In this document: piece after piece, positions 1 through 8,884 of the stretch
Layout: each line of letters opens with the position of its first letter
Position numbering within the stretch: position 1 is the first letter of the stretch
Program-made: the position numbers and the translations under genes
Assembly: GCA_027310225.1 (NCBI GenBank)
Contig: DAIDBG010000094.1
Span: forward strand, 1 to 32,412
Reading direction: 5' to 3'
DNA from: a bacterium
GTDB taxonomy: Bacteria > Pseudomonadota > Gammaproteobacteria > Burkholderiales > SG8-41
Length of the DNA stretch: 32,412 bases
Notes under the pieces: model-generated
Databases searched by the model: none
What the model saw: only the letters and a program-made list of their open reading frames with translations
What the model was told of the DNA's origin: nothing

Positions 1-2481
1 GCAGAAGATCACGCGCTTCACGTGCTCCGGATGGATGTCCTTCGCTTCCCAATCCTCGTTTACGGCATTGAACCTGTCGGTGGCGAATTCCTCGAGCGGG
101 GATACCGACTCCTTGTGGCGCAACAGGCTCTTGGGCGTGAACAGGATCAGCGGCTTGCGGAACGGCCGGATCATCTGCCGCCGCAGCAGGTAATAGAGCT
201 GCACGGGTGTCGCGGGAACGCAAACCTGCATGTTGTACTCCGCGCACAACTGCAGATAGCGCTCGATGCGGGCCGACGAGTGCTCCGGCCCCTGGCCCTC
301 GTAGCCGTGCGGCAGCAGCAGCGTGAGCCCGCACAGGCGCCCCCACTTGGCTTCGCCGGCCGCGATGAACTGGTCAATCACCACCTGCGCGCCGTTGGCA
401 AAATCGCCGAACTGCGCCTCCCAGACCACGAGCTCATTGGGGGCGGAGGTCGCGTAACCGTACTCGAACCCGACCACCGCCTCCTCGGAGAGCAGCGAGT
501 CAATCACCACGAAGTCGCCCTGCCTCTCGCTCACGTGCTGCAGCGGGACGTAGATGCCCTGGTCCCAGCGCTCGCGGTTCTGGTCGTGCAGCACGGCGTG
601 GCGGTGGAAGAAGGTGCCGCGCCCGCTGTCCTCGCCCGAGACCCGCACCGAGTAGCCTTCGTGCAGCAGCGTGGCGAACGCCAGGTGCTCGGCCATGCCC
701 CAATCGAGCGGGAGCTTGCCCTGCGCCATGAGCCGCCGGTTCTCGATCACCTTCTGCACCGCGGGATGCAGCTTGAAATTATCGGGTACGATGGTGAGGC
801 GCTCGCCGAGCATCTTCAGTGTCTCGAGCGGCAGCCGGGTGTCGCCGTGCTCGTTCCACTTGCCGCCCTTGTAGCGGCTCCAGTCAATCTCGAATGGCGG
901 CTTGTAGCTGGACAGGATCGTCTTGTTGGTGTGGTGGCCGTCGTCGAGCGCCTTGCGGAAAGTGCTGACCAGATCGTCGGCCTCGCCCTCTCGGATCACC
1001 CCTTCCCGCTGCAACCGGTCGGCATACAGCTTGCGGGTGGTGGGCAGCTTCGCGATGGTCTTGTACATCAGCGGCTGGGTGACCATCGGCTCGTCCTGCT
1101 CGTTGTGCCCCAGCCTGCGGTAGCACACCAGGTCGATCACCACGTCCTTGTGGAATTTCATGCGGTAATCGAGCGCGATCTCGGTCACCAGGCACACCGC
1201 ATCCGGGTCGTCGCCGTTGACGTGGAGGATCGGCACTTCCAGCATTTTTGCGACATCGGTGCAGTAGAGCGTCGAGCGCGTGTCCCGCAGGTCGGAGGTG
1301 GTGAAACCGATCTGGTTGTTGATGATGATGTGCACCGTGCCGCCCGTGCCGTAGCCGCGCGTCTGCGCGAGCTCAAGCGTTTCCTGGATCACGCCCTGCC
1401 CCGAGAACGAGGCGTCACCGTGGATCAGCACCGGCAGCACCTGGTCGCCCTTGAAGTCGCGGCGCCGGTGCTGGCGCGCGCGCACCGATCCTTCCACCAC
1501 CGGATTGACGATCTCGAGATGCGAAGGATTGAAGGCGAGCGTCACGTGCATCGGCCCGCCGGGCGTCATGATGTTCGAGGAGAAGCCCTGGTGGTACTTC
1601 ACGTCGCCCGCGAGCAGCGAATCGTCGTGCCTGCCCTCGAACTCCGCGAACAGGTTCCCGGGCATCTTGCCCATGGTGTTCACCAGCACGTTGATGCGGC
1701 CGCGGTGCGCCATGCCGATCACCAGCTCCTGCACGCCCGCCTTGCCGGCGTTCTGGAGCAGGATGTCGAGCTGGGGAATCAGCGACTCGCCGCCTTCGAG
1801 CGAGAAGCGCTTCTGGCCCACGTAGCGGGTGTGGAGATAACGCTCGAGCGTCTCGGCCGCCGTCAGCCGCTCCAGGATGTGCTTCCGGTACCCGGCGTCG
1901 TAGCCCGGGGTCGCGCGGATGCTCTCGATCCGTTCCTGGATCCAGCGCTTTTGCGGAATGTCGGAAATGTACAGGTATTCGGAGCCGATGGTGCGGCAGT
2001 AGGTGTCCCCGAGAAACTGCAGGATGTCCCGCAGCCTCATCTCGCGCGGCCCGACCAGGGTGCCGGTGTTGAACACCGTGTCCATGTCGGATTCCGCGAG
2101 GCCGTAGAACGCGGGGTCGAGCTCGGGAATTTCGGGTCTTTCCTGCCGTTTCAGGGGATCAATGTCGGCGTGGCGCACGCCCTGGAAGCGGTACGCCGAG
2201 ATGAGCTGCAGCACGGTGAACTGCTTCGCCCCGAGCTGGGGCCGGTCAATGACGACGGCCGGCGCCGCATGGCGTTCTCTGGCGAGTCGCGCGAAGCGCT
2301 CCTGGATCTCGAAGTGCGAGACGTCCACCGCCCCGCTGTCGAGCCGCTGCAGATCGTCGAAATAGCCGCGCCAGCGCGGTTCGACCGACGCCGGATCCCT
2401 GAGATAGGCGTCGTACAGCGCCTCGATGAACGGCGCGTTGGCGCCGAAGAGATAGGAATTGCCGAGCATCTGCTTCATCAT
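1..2481 (-). CDS. sucA: 2-oxoglutarate dehydrogenase E1 component, 3' end cut by window edge
   Basis: ThDP-dependent E1 of the 2-oxoglutarate dehydrogenase complex, which decarboxylates 2-oxoglutarate and passes the succinyl group to the E2 lipoate in the cytosol. Reading from 2481 gives 827 in-frame codons to the window edge without a stop. The protein begins [18 protein letters not shown] and has the E1o N-terminal tail ending near [15 protein letters not shown]. Further signatures are [17 protein letters not shown] near residues 254-270, [13 protein letters not shown] near 352-364, and [11 protein letters not shown] near 450-462. The family is about 930 residues, so roughly 100 C-terminal residues lie outside. 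The first ATG overlaps the gltA stop as ATGA; a second in-frame ATG follows at once. No clear Shine-Dalgarno is visible, so translational coupling to gltA is likely (inference). sucB and lpd would be expected next, outside the window. Confidence 0.97.
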   Translation of the reverse strand, partial: MMKQMLGNSYLFGANAPFIEALYDAYLRDPASVEPRWRGYFDDLQRLDSGAVDVSHFEIQERFARLARERHAAPAVVIDRPQLGAKQFTVLQLISAYRFQGVRHADIDPLKRQERPEIPELDPAFYGLAESDMDTVFNTGTLVGPREMRLRDILQFLGDTYCRTIGSEYLYISDIPQKRWIQERIESIRATPGYDAGYRKHILERLTAAETLERYLHTRYVGQKRFSLEGGESLIPQLDILLQNAGKAGVQELVIGMAHRGRINVLVNTMGKMPGNLFAEFEGRHDDSLLAGDVKYHQGFSSNIMTPGGPMHVTLAFNPSHLEIVNPVVEGSVRARQHRRRDFKGDQVLPVLIHGDASFSGQGVIQETLELAQTRGYGTGGTVHIIINNQIGFTTSDLRDTRSTLYCTDVAKMLEVPILHVNGDDPDAVCLVTEIALDYRMKFHKDVVIDLVCYRRLGHNEQDEPMVTQPLMYKTIAKLPTTRKLYADRLQREGVIREGEADDLVSTFRKALDDGHHTNKTILSSYKPPFEIDWSRYKGGKWNEHGDTRLPLETLKMLGERLTIVPDNFKLHPAVQKVIENRRLMAQGKLPLDWGMAEHLAFATLLHEGYSVRVSGEDSGRGTFFHRHAVLHDQNRERWDQGIYVPLQHVSERQGDFVVIDSLLSEEAVVGFEYGYATSAPNELVVWEAQFGDFANGAQVVIDQFIAAGEAKWGRLCGLTLLLPHGYEGQGPEHSSARIERYLQLCAEYNMQVCVPATPVQLYYLLRRQMIRPFRKPLILFTPKSLLRHKESVSPLEEFATDRFNAVNEDWEAKDIHPEHVKRVIFC

Positions 2482-3776
2482 TTGCGCTTTGCCGCAGGCA
2501 CGAATTCGCGCCGCGTGGCGCCCGCGAAGAGCTGGCGCGGCCGGCCGATCTTCTGGTCGGGATCGGTGATCATCTCTTTCCACTGCGCGATCCAGCCCAC
2601 CGTGCGGGCGAGCGCGAAAATCGCGGTGAACATGCTGACCGGGATGCCGAGCGCCTTGTAAACGATGCCCGAGTAGAAATCCACGTTGGGATAGAGCTTG
2701 CGCTTGATGAAGTACTCGTCCTCGAGCGCGATCTTCTCCAGCGCCAGCGCCAGCTTGAACAGCTTGTCGTCCTTGAGGCCGAGCTCCTCCAGCACCTCGT
2801 GGCAGGTCTTCTGGATGAGCTTGGCGCGCGGATCATAGTTCTTGTAAACGCGGTGGCCGAATCCCATCAGCATGGCGTGGCCGTCCTTGTCCTTGACGCG
2901 CTTGATGAACGCGGGGATGTTCTTCGCGTCGTCTATCTCCCCCAGCAGCTTGAGCACCGCCTCGTTGGCGCCGCCGTGCGCCGGTCCCCACAGGCTGGCG
3001 ATGCCGGCGGCGATGCAGGCGAAAGGGTTCGCGCCCGACGAACCCGCCAGGCGCACCGTCGAGGTCGAGGCGTTCTGCTCGTGATCGGCATGCAGGATCA
3101 GTATGCGCTCCATCGCGCGCGAGAGGACCGGGTTGGGCCGGTACTCCTCGCACGGCGTGCCGAACATCATGTAGAGGAAGTTGTCCACGTAGGACAGCGC
3201 GTTTCTCGGGTACATGAACGGCTGGCCCGTGGTGTACTTGTAGGTCATCGCCGTGATCGTCGGCAGCTTCGCGATCAGGCGGAACGCCGAGATCTCCCGG
3301 TTGCGCGCGTCGTGGATATTGATCGAGTCGTGATAAAAGGCGGAAAGCGCGCCCACCACGCCGCACAGCACCGCCATCGGGTGCGCGTCGCGGCGGAAGC
3401 CGGAATAGAAGCGTATCAGCTGCTCGTGCACCATGGTGTGGCGGGTGACGATGTTCACGAATTCGTCGAGCTGCTGCTTGTCGGGCAATTCGCCGTTGAG
3501 GATCAGATACGCCACTTCCAGGAAGGAGCAGTGCTCGGCGAGTTGCTCGATGGGATAGCCGCGGTACTGCAGGATGCCCTTGTCGCCGTCAATGTAGGTA
3601 ATGCTGGAGCGGCAACTGGCCGTGGACATGAAACCGGGGTCGTAGGTGAATTTTCCGGTCTTGCCGTAGAGCGCGCGGACGTCAATCACGTCCGGCCCGA
3701 CGGTTCCCGTCATCACCGGGAGGTCAATCGGGGGCGTGCCGTCAGTAAAGGTCAGGGTTGCCAGCTTTTCCGCCAT
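2478..3776 (-). CDS. gltA: Citrate synthase, hexameric type I
   Basis: Condenses acetyl-CoA with oxaloacetate to citrate in the TCA cycle. The 432-residue length fits the NADH-sensitive hexameric class of Gram-negative bacteria. Visible signatures are [25 protein letters not shown], the active-site [14 protein letters not shown], and [15 protein letters not shown] carrying the catalytic Asp. The N-terminal beta-rich domain ([15 protein letters not shown]) separates it from the shorter 2-methylcitrate synthase type, which is also present in this window at 8885. The ATG at 3776 is preceded by a CGGAGAAC ribosome-binding site. It sits between sdhE (72 nt upstream) and sucA (4-nt overlap downstream), so it is probably an internal gene of the sdh-gltA-suc operon. 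Confidence 0.98.
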   Translation of the reverse strand: MAEKLATLTFTDGTPPIDLPVMTGTVGPDVIDVRALYGKTGKFTYDPGFMSTASCRSSITYIDGDKGILQYRGYPIEQLAEHCSFLEVAYLILNGELPDKQQLDEFVNIVTRHTMVHEQLIRFYSGFRRDAHPMAVLCGVVGALSAFYHDSINIHDARNREISAFRLIAKLPTITAMTYKYTTGQPFMYPRNALSYVDNFLYMMFGTPCEEYRPNPVLSRAMERILILHADHEQNASTSTVRLAGSSGANPFACIAAGIASLWGPAHGGANEAVLKLLGEIDDAKNIPAFIKRVKDKDGHAMLMGFGHRVYKNYDPRAKLIQKTCHEVLEELGLKDDKLFKLALALEKIALEDEYFIKRKLYPNVDFYSGIVYKALGIPVSMFTAIFALARTVGWIAQWKEMITDPDQKIGRPRQLFAGATRREFVPAAKRK

Positions 3777-3848
3777 AAAGGTTCTCCGTTCTTTCTGTGA
3801 CTTTATACGGCTCGCGCCGTTCCCGCGCCCCGCGTCCGCGCCGGTTCC

Positions 3849-4079
3849 TCAGCCGGCACGCAGCATCTCCACCACCGCCCGGTGGCGCGGCGCGGGTTCC
3901 CGCCGCCCGAGCGCCAGGTCCAGCAGATCGTTGTCGGGCTGATCGAGCAGCTCGCTGAAGACCTCCCTCTGCCCGGCGTCGAGCCGCTCGAAGTGGCGCT
4001 CGAGGAACGCCTTGAGGATCAGGTCGAGCTCGAGCAGTCCCCGGCGGCAGCGCCAGCGTACGCGGTCGAGGTCCGCCAT
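3849..4079 (-). CDS. sdhE: Succinate dehydrogenase flavinylation factor SdhE
   Basis: A 76-residue YgfY/DUF339 protein that assists covalent attachment of FAD to SdhA. The family signature, an RGxxE motif inside a helical bundle, is visible near the N terminus as RRGLLELDLIL at about residues 12-22. A typical second half follows (FSELLDQPDNDLLDLALGRREP). The position between sdhB and gltA in the same orientation is the standard betaproteobacterial arrangement and supports the call. The ATG at 4079 has a modest AGGTCGG upstream. The 163-nt spacer before it holds two dyad-symmetric elements, listed separately. Confidence 0.94.
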   Translation of the reverse strand: MADLDRVRWRCRRGLLELDLILKAFLERHFERLDAGQREVFSELLDQPDNDLLDLALGRREPAPRHRAVVEMLRAG

Positions 4080-4090
4080 GCGGCCGACCT

Positions 4091-4123
4091 AGGAATTTGC
4101 CGGGCTCACGCCCGCCAAATTCC
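4091..4123. repeat. Palindromic hairpin, REP-like, sdhB-sdhE spacer
   Basis: The arms GGAATTTG-C-CGGGC and GCCCG-C-CAAATTCC pair around a TCAC loop with one C/C mismatch. There is no T-run on either side, so it does not look like a standard intrinsic terminator. The left arm matches 13 of 15 positions of the left arm of the palindrome at 25781-25813. This suggests a dispersed palindromic repeat, or a conserved mRNA-stability or processing hairpin inside the sdh operon. Confidence 0.6.
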
Positions 4124-4210
4124 GAACATGCAACAACATCCGGACACTGGAACTCAACGCTATCCTCTGCCACGCCCGCGCCATCTTCTGCATTTCGAAA
4201 CGATCCATTG

Positions 4211-4244
4211 AGGAACTCGTGCGACTGAAGCTCCACGAATTCCT
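4211..4244. repeat. Inverted repeat overlapping the sdhB stop
   Basis: Left arm AGGAACTCGTG (4211-4221) and right arm CACGAATTCCT (4234-4244) pair with a single wobble-compatible mismatch across a 12-nt loop. Imperfect symmetry continues outward (CCATTG on the left, AAACGG on the right). The right arm covers part of the sdhB TAG stop. On the minus strand the stem is not followed by a T-run. It probably acts as an intercistronic hairpin rather than a terminator (inference). Confidence 0.5.
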
Positions 4245-4938
4245 AAACGGTGCGCTTGACCAGGAGCTCCTTGATCTTGCCGATCGCCCGGGTCGGGTTG
4301 AGCCCCTTCGGGCACACTTCCACGCAATTCATGATCGTGTGGCAGCGGAAGAGGCGATATGGATCTTCCAAGTTGTCCAGCCGCTCGTTGGTCGCCTGGT
4401 CGCGCGTGTCCGTGATGAAGCGGTAGGCCTGCAGCAGGCCGGCCGGGCCGACGAACTTGTCCGGGTTCCACCAGAACGAGGGACAGGCGGTCGAGCAGGC
4501 CGCGCACAGGATGCACTCGTAGAGCCCGTTCAACTCCTCGCGGTCCTCGGGCGACTGCAGTCGCTCCTTCTCGGGCGGCGGATCATTGTTGATGAGATAA
4601 GGCTTGATCGAGTGGTACTGCTTGAAGAACTGGGACATGTCCACGATCAGGTCGCGGATCACGGGCAGGCCCGGCAGCGGCCGGATCTCCACCGGTTCCT
4701 TCAGGCCCGCGACGCTCGTGATGCAGGCCAGTCCGTTCCTGCCGTTGATGTTCATCGCGTCCGACCCGCACACCCCCTCCCGGCACGAGCGCCGGAACGA
4801 GAGAGTGTCGTCCAGCGTCTTGATGCGCACCAGCGCGTCGAGCAGCATGCGGTCGGTGGGCTCGAGCGCCACGTCGTAGTCCTGCATGCGCGGCTTGTCG
4901 TCCGTCTCCGGGTTATAGCGGTAGATCAAGAATCGCAT
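4243..4938 (-). CDS. sdhB: Succinate dehydrogenase iron-sulfur subunit
   Basis: Carries electrons from the SdhA flavin to the quinone site through three Fe-S clusters at the inner face of the cytoplasmic membrane. The [2Fe-2S] ligands are in SCREGVCGSDAM (Cys52, Cys57, Asp60) plus Cys72. The [4Fe-4S] and [3Fe-4S] ligands are in CILCAACSTACPSFWW and CHTIMNCVEVCPKGLNP. The start at 4938 gives MRFLIYRYNPETD and 231 residues, close to the E. coli length, with GGAGC about 7 nt upstream. An in-frame upstream codon at 4989 would add a 17-residue extension unlike the family and encoded inside a repeat, so it was not used. It follows sdhA after an 85-nt spacer filled by a heptamer-periodic repeat. Confidence 0.97.
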   Translation of the reverse strand: MRFLIYRYNPETDDKPRMQDYDVALEPTDRMLLDALVRIKTLDDTLSFRRSCREGVCGSDAMNINGRNGLACITSVAGLKEPVEIRPLPGLPVIRDLIVDMSQFFKQYHSIKPYLINNDPPPEKERLQSPEDREELNGLYECILCAACSTACPSFWWNPDKFVGPAGLLQAYRFITDTRDQATNERLDNLEDPYRLFRCHTIMNCVEVCPKGLNPTRAIGKIKELLVKRTV

Positions 4939-4953
4939 TACCTGCTCCGCAAG

Positions 4954-5023
4954 TTCGTCACACGTTTCTCGTTGCTTGCCAGCGACCACAACATCAACAC
5001 CAGGAACGAGTAACGAGTCACTC
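4954..5023. repeat. Heptamer-periodic inverted repeat, sdhA-sdhB spacer
   Basis: Heptamers on the left half (TTCGTCA, CACGTTT, CTCGTTG, CTTGCCA at 4954-4981) are imperfectly complementary to heptamers on the right half (GAACGAG, TAACGAG, TCACTCT at 5004-5024). The core CTCGTT/AACGAG units recur every 7 nt. The element lies between the sdhA stop and the sdhB ribosome-binding site and could fold as a hairpin in the transcript. It belongs to the same structural class as the elements at 13204-13322 and 17798-17832, although the heptamer words differ. Confidence 0.55.
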
Positions 5024-6787
5024 TCAATAAACCCGGGCCTTGGGCTCGAACGCCTCCACGGTAAGCGGCTTGCCGTGCACCGGCTTGTAGTCGAGACGGT
5101 TGCCCTGCTTGTACCACAAGGTATGCTTCATCCAGTTCGCGTCGTCGCGCTGGTGGTGGTCGGCGCGGTCGTGGGCTCCGCGGCTCTCGGTGCGCGCTTC
5201 CGCCGAGATCATCGTCGCCAGCGCGACTTCGATCAGGTTGTCCAGCTCCAGCGCCTCCACTCGCGCCGTATTGAAGGTCTTGCTCTTGTCGCCGATCCCG
5301 CTATGTCCGGCACGCGCGGCTACTTCCTTGATTTTATCAACCCCCTGCTTGAGCAGATCGCCGAAGCGGAACACGCCGCAGTAGGCCTGCATGACCCTGC
5401 GCATCTCCGCCTGCACTTCAGCCACTCGTTCGCCGTCTTTCTGTGTTTCCAGACGCGCCAGACGCGCCAGCGGGCGATCCGCCGCATCGTCCGGCAAAGG
5501 CTTGAGATGCGGATTACGCTTCAGGTCGTCAATGATCTGCCGTGCCGCCGAGCGCCCGAACACCAGCAGATCCAGCAACGAATTGCAGCCCAGGCGGTTT
5601 GCGCCGTGCACCGACACACAGGCGCATTCGCCTGCCGCATACAGTCCCCGCACCACTTCCTCCGGACCGGTCGCGCCGGGCGCGACGACCTGGCCGTGAT
5701 AGTTGGCGGGAATCCCGCCCATCATGTAATGCGCCGTGGGCACGACCGGTATCGGCTCCCTGACCGGGTCCACGTTGGCGAACTTGATCGCGATCTCGCG
5801 GATGCCGGGCAGGCGCCTGTTGATGACTTCGGAACCGAGATGGTCGAGCTTGAGCAGAATGTGATCGGCATCCTTGCCGGCGCCGCGGCCTTCCTTGATT
5901 TCGGTTGCCATCGCACGCGACACCACGTCGCGGGATGCGAGGTCCTTGGCGTTGGGCGCGTAACGCTCCATGAAGCGCTCGCCGTTTTTATTGAGCAGAA
6001 ATCCGCCTTCGCCGCGCACCCCTTCGGTAATCAACACGCCGGCACCGTAGACCCCGGTCGGGTGAAACTGGAAAAACTCCATGTCCTGAAGCGGAAGGCC
6101 GGCCCGCGCCACCATGCCCAGGCCGTCACCGGTATTGATGAAGGCGTTGGTGCTGGATGCGAAAATGCGCCCGGCACCGCCGGTGGCCAGGAGCGTGCAG
6201 CGCCCCCGGAAGATCACGATCTCGCCGGTTTCGATCTCCATCGCCACCACGCCGAGCACCTCGCCGTCCCGGTCCCGGACGATATCGAGCGCCATCCACT
6301 CGATGAAGAACTGCGTGTGCACCTTGAGGTTCGCCTGGTAGAGCGTGTGCAGCATGGCGTGGCCGGTGCGGTCGGCGGCGGCACAGGCACGCTGCACCGG
6401 GTTCCTGCCGTATTCCTGCATGTGGCCGCCGAAAGGACGCTGGTAAATCCTGCCGTCGGGGAGACGGTCGAACGGCATGCCGAAATGTTCCAGCTCATAC
6501 ACCACTTCCGGTGCCGTTCGGCACATGAATTCGATCGCGTCCTGGTCGCCGAGGTAGTCGGCGCCCTTCACGGTGTCGTACATGTGCCAGTGCCAGTCGT
6601 CCTTCTCGATGTTGCCGAGCGAGGCCGCGACCCCGCCCTGCGCCGCCACTGTGTGGGAACGCGTCGGGAACACCTTCGACAGCAACGCGACCCGGAGATC
6701 GGCGCGGGCGAGCTCGAGCGCGGCGCGCATTCCCGCCCCGCCGCCGCCTACGATCACCGCGTCAAAGGTCCGGACCGGCAATCCCAT
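5024..6787 (-). CDS. sdhA: Succinate dehydrogenase flavoprotein subunit
   Basis: Oxidises succinate to fumarate on a covalently bound FAD at the cytoplasmic side of complex II. The 587-residue length is normal. The N-terminal FAD-binding Rossmann motif reads FDAVIVGGGGAGMRAALELA. HTVAAQGGVAASLGN, near residue 45, contains the flavinylated His. Active-site segments include FFQFHPTGVYGAG, RGEGGFLLNKNGERF, SRDVVSRAMATEI, AHYMMGGIP and GANRLGCNSLLDL. The ATG starts directly after the sdhD TAG stop, so the two genes are tightly coupled. sdhE in the same operon supplies the flavinylation helper. Confidence 0.98.
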   Translation of the reverse strand: MGLPVRTFDAVIVGGGGAGMRAALELARADLRVALLSKVFPTRSHTVAAQGGVAASLGNIEKDDWHWHMYDTVKGADYLGDQDAIEFMCRTAPEVVYELEHFGMPFDRLPDGRIYQRPFGGHMQEYGRNPVQRACAAADRTGHAMLHTLYQANLKVHTQFFIEWMALDIVRDRDGEVLGVVAMEIETGEIVIFRGRCTLLATGGAGRIFASSTNAFINTGDGLGMVARAGLPLQDMEFFQFHPTGVYGAGVLITEGVRGEGGFLLNKNGERFMERYAPNAKDLASRDVVSRAMATEIKEGRGAGKDADHILLKLDHLGSEVINRRLPGIREIAIKFANVDPVREPIPVVPTAHYMMGGIPANYHGQVVAPGATGPEEVVRGLYAAGECACVSVHGANRLGCNSLLDLLVFGRSAARQIIDDLKRNPHLKPLPDDAADRPLARLARLETQKDGERVAEVQAEMRRVMQAYCGVFRFGDLLKQGVDKIKEVAARAGHSGIGDKSKTFNTARVEALELDNLIEVALATMISAEARTESRGAHDRADHHQRDDANWMKHTLWYKQGNRLDYKPVHGKPLTVEAFEPKARVY

Positions 6788-7135
6788 CTACACCCCCCAC
6801 AGTATCTGCACCGACCACGCCGCGTACAGCAGCAGCGCCGCGATCACGATCACGTAAAGCGTGAGCCGCAGCCCGGCGTCCTTGAGGTAATCCATGAAGA
6901 TGTCCCGCACGCCGATCCAGGCGTGCCAGTACACGCTCAGCAGGAACAGCGCCGTGGAATAACGCACGGCCGGAATTTCCCACAACGCCTTCCAGTTCCA
7001 GTAATCGAATTCCGGCAGGCCCGCCAGCACCGCCACCAGCATCAGGGCATAAACCGCCATCACGACCGCGGTGATGCGTTGCGCCAGCCAGTCGCGCAGG
7101 CCGTAGTGGGCGCCGACGACTTCGCGCTTCACCAT
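6788..7135 (-). CDS. sdhD: Succinate dehydrogenase membrane anchor subunit D
   Basis: A 115-residue membrane anchor of complex II contributing to the quinone site and heme b. Three hydrophobic segments are visible, at about residues 20-40, 58-78 and 90-112. The heme ligand is expected at His71, in the context SVYWHAWIGVRDIFMDY, which matches the family signature. The ATG at 7135 overlaps the 3' end of sdhC by 7 nt. A longer in-frame reading from 7261 would overlap sdhC extensively with a non-homologous Arg/Gly-rich N terminus and was rejected. Confidence 0.93.
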   Translation of the reverse strand: MVKREVVGAHYGLRDWLAQRITAVVMAVYALMLVAVLAGLPEFDYWNWKALWEIPAVRYSTALFLLSVYWHAWIGVRDIFMDYLKDAGLRLTLYVIVIAALLLYAAWSVQILWGV

Positions 7136-7503
7136 AGCCACACCCCGACGATCAGCGTCAGCCCGATGCTGACGGCGAGCACCGCCCTGGCGCTGGCGCG
7201 CGCCGGAGCCAGGTCGGTTCCATAATCCAGGTCGAGCGCCAGATAGCGGATGCCGGCGCACAGGTGATGAAGGAACGCCCAGATCACACCGATCGCGATC
7301 AGCTTGGCGAGCGGGTTGCCGAGCAGGTTCTTCAGCACGGCGTAGCCCTGGGGCGACTCGAGGCTCATCTGCAGCAGATACAGGAAAACGGGTATCAACA
7401 GGAACAGCGCCGCCCCGCTCGCCCGGTGCATGATTGATACGATCCCCGGTAGCGGCAGCCGGATCTTGAACAGGTTGAGGTACTTCGGGCGCGTCTTAAG
7501 CAC
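7129..7503 (-). CDS. sdhC: Succinate dehydrogenase cytochrome b556 subunit C
   Basis: Membrane subunit that with SdhD binds heme b and ubiquinone. The conserved N-terminal sequence RPKYLNLFKIRLPLPGIVS is followed by IMHRASG, the quinone-site Ser/Arg region. Heme-ligand His residues lie in AFLHHLCAGIRYLALDLDYG. There are three hydrophobic helices. I chose the GTG at 7503 (124 residues) because it begins just before the conserved region, matches the family length and has GAGAAG a few bases upstream. A TTG at 7590 would give 153 residues, but with a Pro/Ser-rich leader that looks untranslated. The exact start is uncertain. It is the first gene of the sdh-gltA-suc operon. Confidence 0.9.
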   Translation of the reverse strand: MLKTRPKYLNLFKIRLPLPGIVSIMHRASGAALFLLIPVFLYLLQMSLESPQGYAVLKNLLGNPLAKLIAIGVIWAFLHHLCAGIRYLALDLDYGTDLAPARASARAVLAVSIGLTLIVGVWLW

Positions 7504-7566
7504 CGGGCTTCTCGGTTCTGGAGCACTCGGAAGTGGCGTGCCCGGCGCCGTCAGCACTGTCCACTC

Positions 7567-7589
7567 TGCCTGCACCCGTGGTACAGGCA
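7567..7589 (-). promoter_or_regulatory. Strong hairpin in the sdhC leader
   Basis: TGCCTGCACC (7567-7576) pairs with GGTACAGGCA (7580-7589) as a 10-bp stem with one G-T wobble and a 3-nt loop. If transcription starts near 7638 and translation at 7503, it lies in a ~135-nt untranslated leader, which also contains shorter dyads (CACT/AGTG and CCACT/AGTGG near 7525-7565). A cis-regulatory RNA is possible (inference). If the TTG at 7590 is the true start, the element is coding. Confidence 0.45.
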
Positions 7590-7644
7590 AGCTTGAGCCT
7601 GCTCCGATTCACGTTGTTCCTGCGCAAGTCTTGTTTAGGCCTGA

Positions 7645-7673
7645 ATTCTAGCAGTTTTCGCTGCACTGCATAA
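7645..7673 (-). promoter_or_regulatory. Candidate sdhC operon promoter (extended -10)
   Basis: On the minus strand TGC-TAGAAT forms an extended -10 (TGnTAGAAT; hexamer at 7650-7645). The sequence 17 nt upstream, TTATGC, is a poor -35, so the promoter would rely on the extended -10. Predicted initiation is near 7638. Divergent mdh transcription starts about 145 nt away. Confidence 0.4.
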
Positions 7674-7749
7674 GCCATTGCCGGGCCCGCTGCGTCCGCC
7701 ATCCAGGAAATGGACGCCGTTGCCGCGCGCGGGCTCGCGCCCCTCCGGC

Positions 7750-7778
7750 TTGTCACCCTCAGCCGCGGTCGCTATCAT
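7750..7778 (+). promoter_or_regulatory. Candidate sigma-70 promoter of mdh
   Basis: TTGTCA (7750-7755), a 17-nt spacer and TATCAT (7773-7778) match the consensus at 5 of 6 positions in each hexamer. Predicted start is near 7785, giving an ~88-nt leader before the mdh ATG. The region 7504-7872 otherwise holds no convincing gene, only the divergent promoters and the structured sdhC leader. Confidence 0.6.
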
Positions 7779-7872
7779 CGCTGCACGCGAACGAGTGCGC
7801 GCGCTGTCCGGCTTTCGCCGTGCCTCCTTCCCGAACCACAAGACCGCGTCCCGTCATTCAGGAGTCCATTAG

Positions 7873-8862
7873 ATGAAACGCCCCTTGCGTGTCGCCGTCA
7901 CCGGCGCTGCCGGCCAGATCGGCTACAGCCTGCTGCCTCGAATCGCCGGCGGCGAGATGCTCGGAAGAGACCAGCCCGTCATCCTCCAGCTGCTCGAGAT
8001 TCCCGACGAGAAGGCCCAGAAAGCGCTCAAGGGCGTCATGATGGAGCTCGATGACTGCGCCTTTCCCCTGTTGCACGGCATGGTTCCCGCCGCCGACCCC
8101 GTGGTGGCGTTCCAGGACGCCGATATCGCGCTGCTGGTCGGCGCCCGGCCCCGCGGCCCGGGCATGGAGCGCAAGGATCTCCTCGACGCCAACGGAAAGA
8201 TATTCGCGCCGCAGGGAAAAGCGCTGTCGGAAGTTGCAAGCCGCGACGTCAAGGTGCTGGTGGTGGGCAATCCCGCCAACACCAATTGCCTGATCGCGAT
8301 GAAAAATGCGCCCGGTCTCAAGCCATCCAACTTCTCCGGGATGATGCGGCTCGACCACAACCGCGCGCTCACGCAGCTCGCGCAGAAAATCGGCGCGCCG
8401 GTGGCCGGCGTGCGCAAGATGGCCGTGTGGGGAAACCACTCTGCGACCCAGTACCCGGACCTCTTCCACGCCGAGGTGGACGGCAGGAAGGCCTGGCCGA
8501 TGATCAACGACCGGGCCTGGCTGGAAAAGGACTTCATCCCCACCATCCAGAAACGCGGCGCCGCCATCATCGAGGCGCGCGGGCTGTCCTCGGCGGCGAG
8601 CGCGGCCAACGCTGCGATGGACCATGTGCGCGACTGGGTGTTCGGCACCCGTGAGAGCGACTGGACGAGCATGGGAATCCCCTCCGACGGCAGCTACGAC
8701 ATACCCGAAGGCGTGATCTACGGTCATCCCTGCGTCTGCCGCAACGGCCGCTACGAGCTCGTAAAGGGCCTCGACCTCAGCGATTTCAGCCGCGTGCGCA
8801 TGCAGGCGACGCTGAAGGAGCTGCAGGAGGAGCGCGATTCGATCCGGCACCTCCTCGGCTGA
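7873..8862 (+). CDS. mdh: Malate dehydrogenase, NAD-dependent
   Basis: Interconverts malate and oxaloacetate in the cytosol. The 329-residue length matches the betaproteobacterial/cytosolic-type MDH group. The dinucleotide-binding motif is [14 protein letters not shown] near residues 7-20. NAD/substrate-loop arginines are in [25 protein letters not shown] is present, the catalytic Asp region is [13 protein letters not shown], and the catalytic His189 is in [16 protein letters not shown] lies about 9 nt before the ATG. It is divergent from the sdh operon and only 22 nt upstream of prpC, so it may head a long plus-strand unit reaching the E2 gene. Confidence 0.97.
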   Translation: MKRPLRVAVTGAAGQIGYSLLPRIAGGEMLGRDQPVILQLLEIPDEKAQKALKGVMMELDDCAFPLLHGMVPAADPVVAFQDADIALLVGARPRGPGMERKDLLDANGKIFAPQGKALSEVASRDVKVLVVGNPANTNCLIAMKNAPGLKPSNFSGMMRLDHNRALTQLAQKIGAPVAGVRKMAVWGNHSATQYPDLFHAEVDGRKAWPMINDRAWLEKDFIPTIQKRGAAIIEARGLSSAASAANAAMDHVRDWVFGTRESDWTSMGIPSDGSYDIPEGVIYGHPCVCRNGRYELVKGLDLSDFSRVRMQATLKELQEERDSIRHLLG

Positions 8863-8884
8863 AACCCGATCGAAACCGCAGATC

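Noticed and set aside
22-2661. Very long open frame on plus opposite sucA
   Set aside because: It is the antisense shadow of a GC-rich conserved gene. The translation is low-complexity Arg/Val/Leu/His with no family resemblance, while the minus strand gives a clear SucA.
4939-4989. Upstream extension of sdhB to 4989
   Set aside because: It would translate the heptamer repeat. The inner ATG at 4938 has a proper GGAGC site and matches the family start.
4976-7225. Long plus-strand open frame opposite sdhA/sdhD
   Set aside because: Antisense to highly conserved SdhA and SdhD; His/Arg/Val-rich composition typical of GC-rich shadow frames.
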